Shown in pieces: positions 62,219 to 64,000 of a stretch of 64,000 nt of DNA. The stretch is from RGIG2041 sp045537695 (GTDB lineage: Bacteria > Bacillota > Clostridia > UBA1381 > UMGS1253): contig JAZSQB010000046.1 of assembly GCA_045537695.1 (NCBI GenBank), positions 1 through 64,000 on the forward strand, written 5' to 3'. Every line of letters starts with the position of its first letter. Position 1 is the stretch's first letter. The notes under the pieces were generated by a model that had not been told where the DNA came from, ran no database searches, and worked only from the letters and a program-made list of their open reading frames with translations. The translations under genes were made by a program, and so were the position numbers.

Positions 62219-63676
62219 ATGGAACTTTATAAATTAACGGCCCATGCGGCTATGGATATGCTAAACAAAAAAGAAGTGTCTTCCGTGGAGCTTACGAAGG
62301 CAGTGATTTCCAGAATTGAAGCGGTCGACAGTAAGGTCGAAGCCTACCTTGCTAATACGTTTGATTCAGCATTGGAAACTGCGAAAGCAGTGGATGCCAA
62401 AATTGCAGCAGGCGAAGCGCTTCAGCCGCTCGAAGGCGTGCCGATGGCGATTAAAGATAATATTTGCACAAAGGATATCCGCACAACGTGCGCATCCAGA
62501 ATGCTTGAAAACTTTGTGCCGCCGTATGATGCATTTGTTGCAGGCAAGGTGAAAAATATCGGTGCTCCGATGCTCGGCAAATTGAATATGGACGAATTTG
62601 CGATGGGTTCTTCTACAGAAAATTCGTATTTTAAAAAGACGAAAAATCCGCAGAATCTCGATTTTGTCCCTGGCGGCAGCTCCGGCGGTAGTGCAGCTGC
62701 AGTGGGTGCGAATATGGCAATGTATACCCTCGGTTCCGATACCGGCGGTTCCATTCGTCAGCCGGCATCTTTTTGTGGTGTTGTCGGCTTAAAACCGACC
62801 TACGGCAGAGTATCCCGTTTTGGTTTGGTTGCGTTTGCTTCCTCTTTGGATCAAATTGGTCCGCTTACAAAGGATGTAGAAGATGCTGCTTTGGTTATGA
62901 ATCTGATTTCCGGACACGACGAAATGGATTCTACAAGCGTGAATTTACCGGTGGAAGACTTTACAAAGACGCTCTCTACAGACGTAAAGGGTATGAAAAT
63001 CGGTATCCCGAATGAATATATGGGTGACGGTATTTCTGCAGAGGTCAAAGAAGCAGTTGTAAATGCAGCAAAGCTGTATGAAAGCATGGGCGCAAGCGTG
63101 GAATACTTTGATATGCCGTCCTTGTCAACGGCGCTGCCGGCGTATTACATCATTTCGTCTGCGGAGGCAAGCTCGAACCTCGCGCGTTATGACGGTGTGC
63201 GATATGGCTATAGAACCGAGAACTATACGGATATGCTCGAAATGTATAAAAACACGCGTTCGGAAGGCTTTGGTAACGAAGTAAAGCGCAGAATTATGCT
63301 TGGCACATATGCACTCAGCTCCGGCTACTATGATGCGTACTATAAAAAGGCGCAGCAGGTGCGTACAATTGTGCGTAGCTGTTTTGAAGATGCGTTTAAG
63401 AAGTATGATTTCATTTTATCGCCGACTGCGCCGGTAACGGCATTTAAGCTCGGTGAAAAAACGGCAGACCCGATGGAAATGTATCTGGCAGACATCTGCA
63501 CGGTATCTATCAACATCGCCGGTCTTCCGGCGATTTCGCTGCCGTGCGGCGTTGGCAAGAACAATTTACCGATTGGTATGCAGCTGATTGGTAATTCCTT
63601 TGATGAAAAAACAATACTGCATGCAGCATATGCATATGAAAAGAATGCCGGTATTGTATTAAAGCCGCAGATATAA
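62219..63676 (+). CDS. gatA: Asp/Glu-tRNA amidotransferase subunit A
   Basis: 485-residue amidase that releases ammonia from glutamine for transamidation of Glu-tRNA-Gln (and Asp-tRNA-Asn). The Ser-cisSer-Lys triad is intact at Lys79 (AIKDN), Ser154 (GGSSGGSAA) and Ser178 (SDTGGSIRQP). Its start has AAGGAGG. Followed by gatB after 14 bases. Confidence 0.97.
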   Translation: MELYKLTAHAAMDMLNKKEVSSVELTKAVISRIEAVDSKVEAYLANTFDSALETAKAVDAKIAAGEALQPLEGVPMAIKDNICTKDIRTTCASRMLENFVPPYDAFVAGKVKNIGAPMLGKLNMDEFAMGSSTENSYFKKTKNPQNLDFVPGGSSGGSAAAVGANMAMYTLGSDTGGSIRQPASFCGVVGLKPTYGRVSRFGLVAFASSLDQIGPLTKDVEDAALVMNLISGHDEMDSTSVNLPVEDFTKTLSTDVKGMKIGIPNEYMGDGISAEVKEAVVNAAKLYESMGASVEYFDMPSLSTALPAYYIISSAEASSNLARYDGVRYGYRTENYTDMLEMYKNTRSEGFGNEVKRRIMLGTYALSSGYYDAYYKKAQQVRTIVRSCFEDAFKKYDFILSPTAPVTAFKLGEKTADPMEMYLADICTVSINIAGLPAISLPCGVGKNNLPIGMQLIGNSFDEKTILHAAYAYEKNAGIVLKPQI

Positions 63677-63690
63677 AGGAGGGCAGAAAA

Positions 63691-64000
63691 ATGCATTTTG
63701 AAGATTATGAAGTGATTATCGGACTTGAAGTGCACGCAGAGCTTGCGACAAAGACAAAAGCATTCTGCAGCTGCTCTACGGAATTCGGTAAGGATGTAAA
63801 TACACAGTGCTGTCCGGTTTGTACAGCAATGCCGGGCAGTTTACCGGTGCTCAATAAAAAGGTTGTAGAATATGCGATTAAAACCGGTCTTGCCACCGGT
63901 TGTGAAATTACACGCTATGGCAAGCAAGATAGAAAGAATTACTTTTATCCGGACCTACCGAAGGCATACCAGATTTCGCAGTATGATATGCCGCTTTGTG
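63691..64000 (+). CDS. gatB: Asp/Glu-tRNA amidotransferase subunit B, cut by window end
   Basis: First 103 residues of the tRNA-binding, kinase-like subunit that activates Glu/Asp on tRNA. VIIGLEVHAELATKTKAFCS, CPVCTAMPGSLPVLN and KNYFYPDLPKAYQISQYD are diagnostic of GatB, including the zinc-site cysteines. ATG 63691 follows AAGGAGGG. The remainder lies beyond the window. Confidence 0.95.
   Translation, partial: MHFEDYEVIIGLEVHAELATKTKAFCSCSTEFGKDVNTQCCPVCTAMPGSLPVLNKKVVEYAIKTGLATGCEITRYGKQDRKNYFYPDLPKAYQISQYDMPLC

Noticed and set aside
1..64000. CRISPR arrays, prophage, restriction or other defence loci
   Set aside because: No regularly spaced repeats, integrase, capsid or defence genes were seen; apart from the IS pieces the window is core chromosome.

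Overview
The window comes from an endospore-forming member of the Clostridia (Firmicutes) with moderately low GC. Evidence: gpr, spoIIR and sigK are present; GatCAB appears with a tRNA-Gln; an ispH gene is fused to S1 domains; the glycogen operon has a glgC/glgD pair; purine-rich Shine-Dalgarno sites are strong and several genes start with TTG. Nearly everything is housekeeping chromosome. I cannot name a genus from sequence alone.

Layout. 1-141 is the left end of an IS3-family (IS150-like) element running off the window, followed by a palindromic repeat (192-394). 407-8074 (minus) is a five-gene operon recJ-relA-MBL hydrolase-hemZ-nucleoside kinase. 8227-13641 (plus) is rpiR-FAD oxidoreductase-cmk-plsC-ispH/S1. 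13906-18226 (minus) holds trkA-trkH and trmL-degV. 18373-22903 (plus) holds gpr and yfmF-yfmH-lgt. 23025-26025 (minus) holds a one-TM protein with a SigB/F-type sigma factor, then lysS. mnmG is on plus (26222-28081). 28116-30183 (minus) holds spoIIR, a small orphan protein and a tandem-repeat ATPase. 30396-42112 (minus) is a glycogen island: glgB, glgC-glgD-glgA, glgP, then a GH13 hydrolase coupled to a second FAD oxidoreductase. 42237-45277 has two AraC regulators and a sugar isomerase-like gene. 45480-53507 mixes bioY, sigK-M14 peptidase, aminotransferase, ybaK, DUF1015, tRNA-Gln and typA. 53570-59774 has a polysaccharide deacetylase, a metal-efflux operon (arsR-HMA-zntA-like-copA) and a membrane protein. 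59878-64000 is ligA-gatC-gatA-gatB (cut).

How it works together. The glg genes encode ADP-glucose synthesis (GlgC/D), polymerisation (GlgA), branching (GlgB) and breakdown (GlgP, GH13); a PocR-type AraC regulator sits just upstream. GatCAB and the tRNA-Gln (CUG, U1-A72) fit the indirect route to Gln-tRNA. SpoIIR, SigK and Gpr cover engulfment signalling, late mother-cell transcription and germination. The efflux operon has a consensus promoter overlapped by a perfect inverted repeat, so metal control can be read directly.

Outside the first 400 bases no stretch over about 300 bases lacks a gene. The most interesting unexplained items are a possible structured leader before glgC, possible separate expression of the S1 half of the ispH/S1 fusion, a membrane protein-sigma factor pair, a miniature IS-like remnant after the S1 gene, and the TTC-loop palindromic repeat near the left edge.
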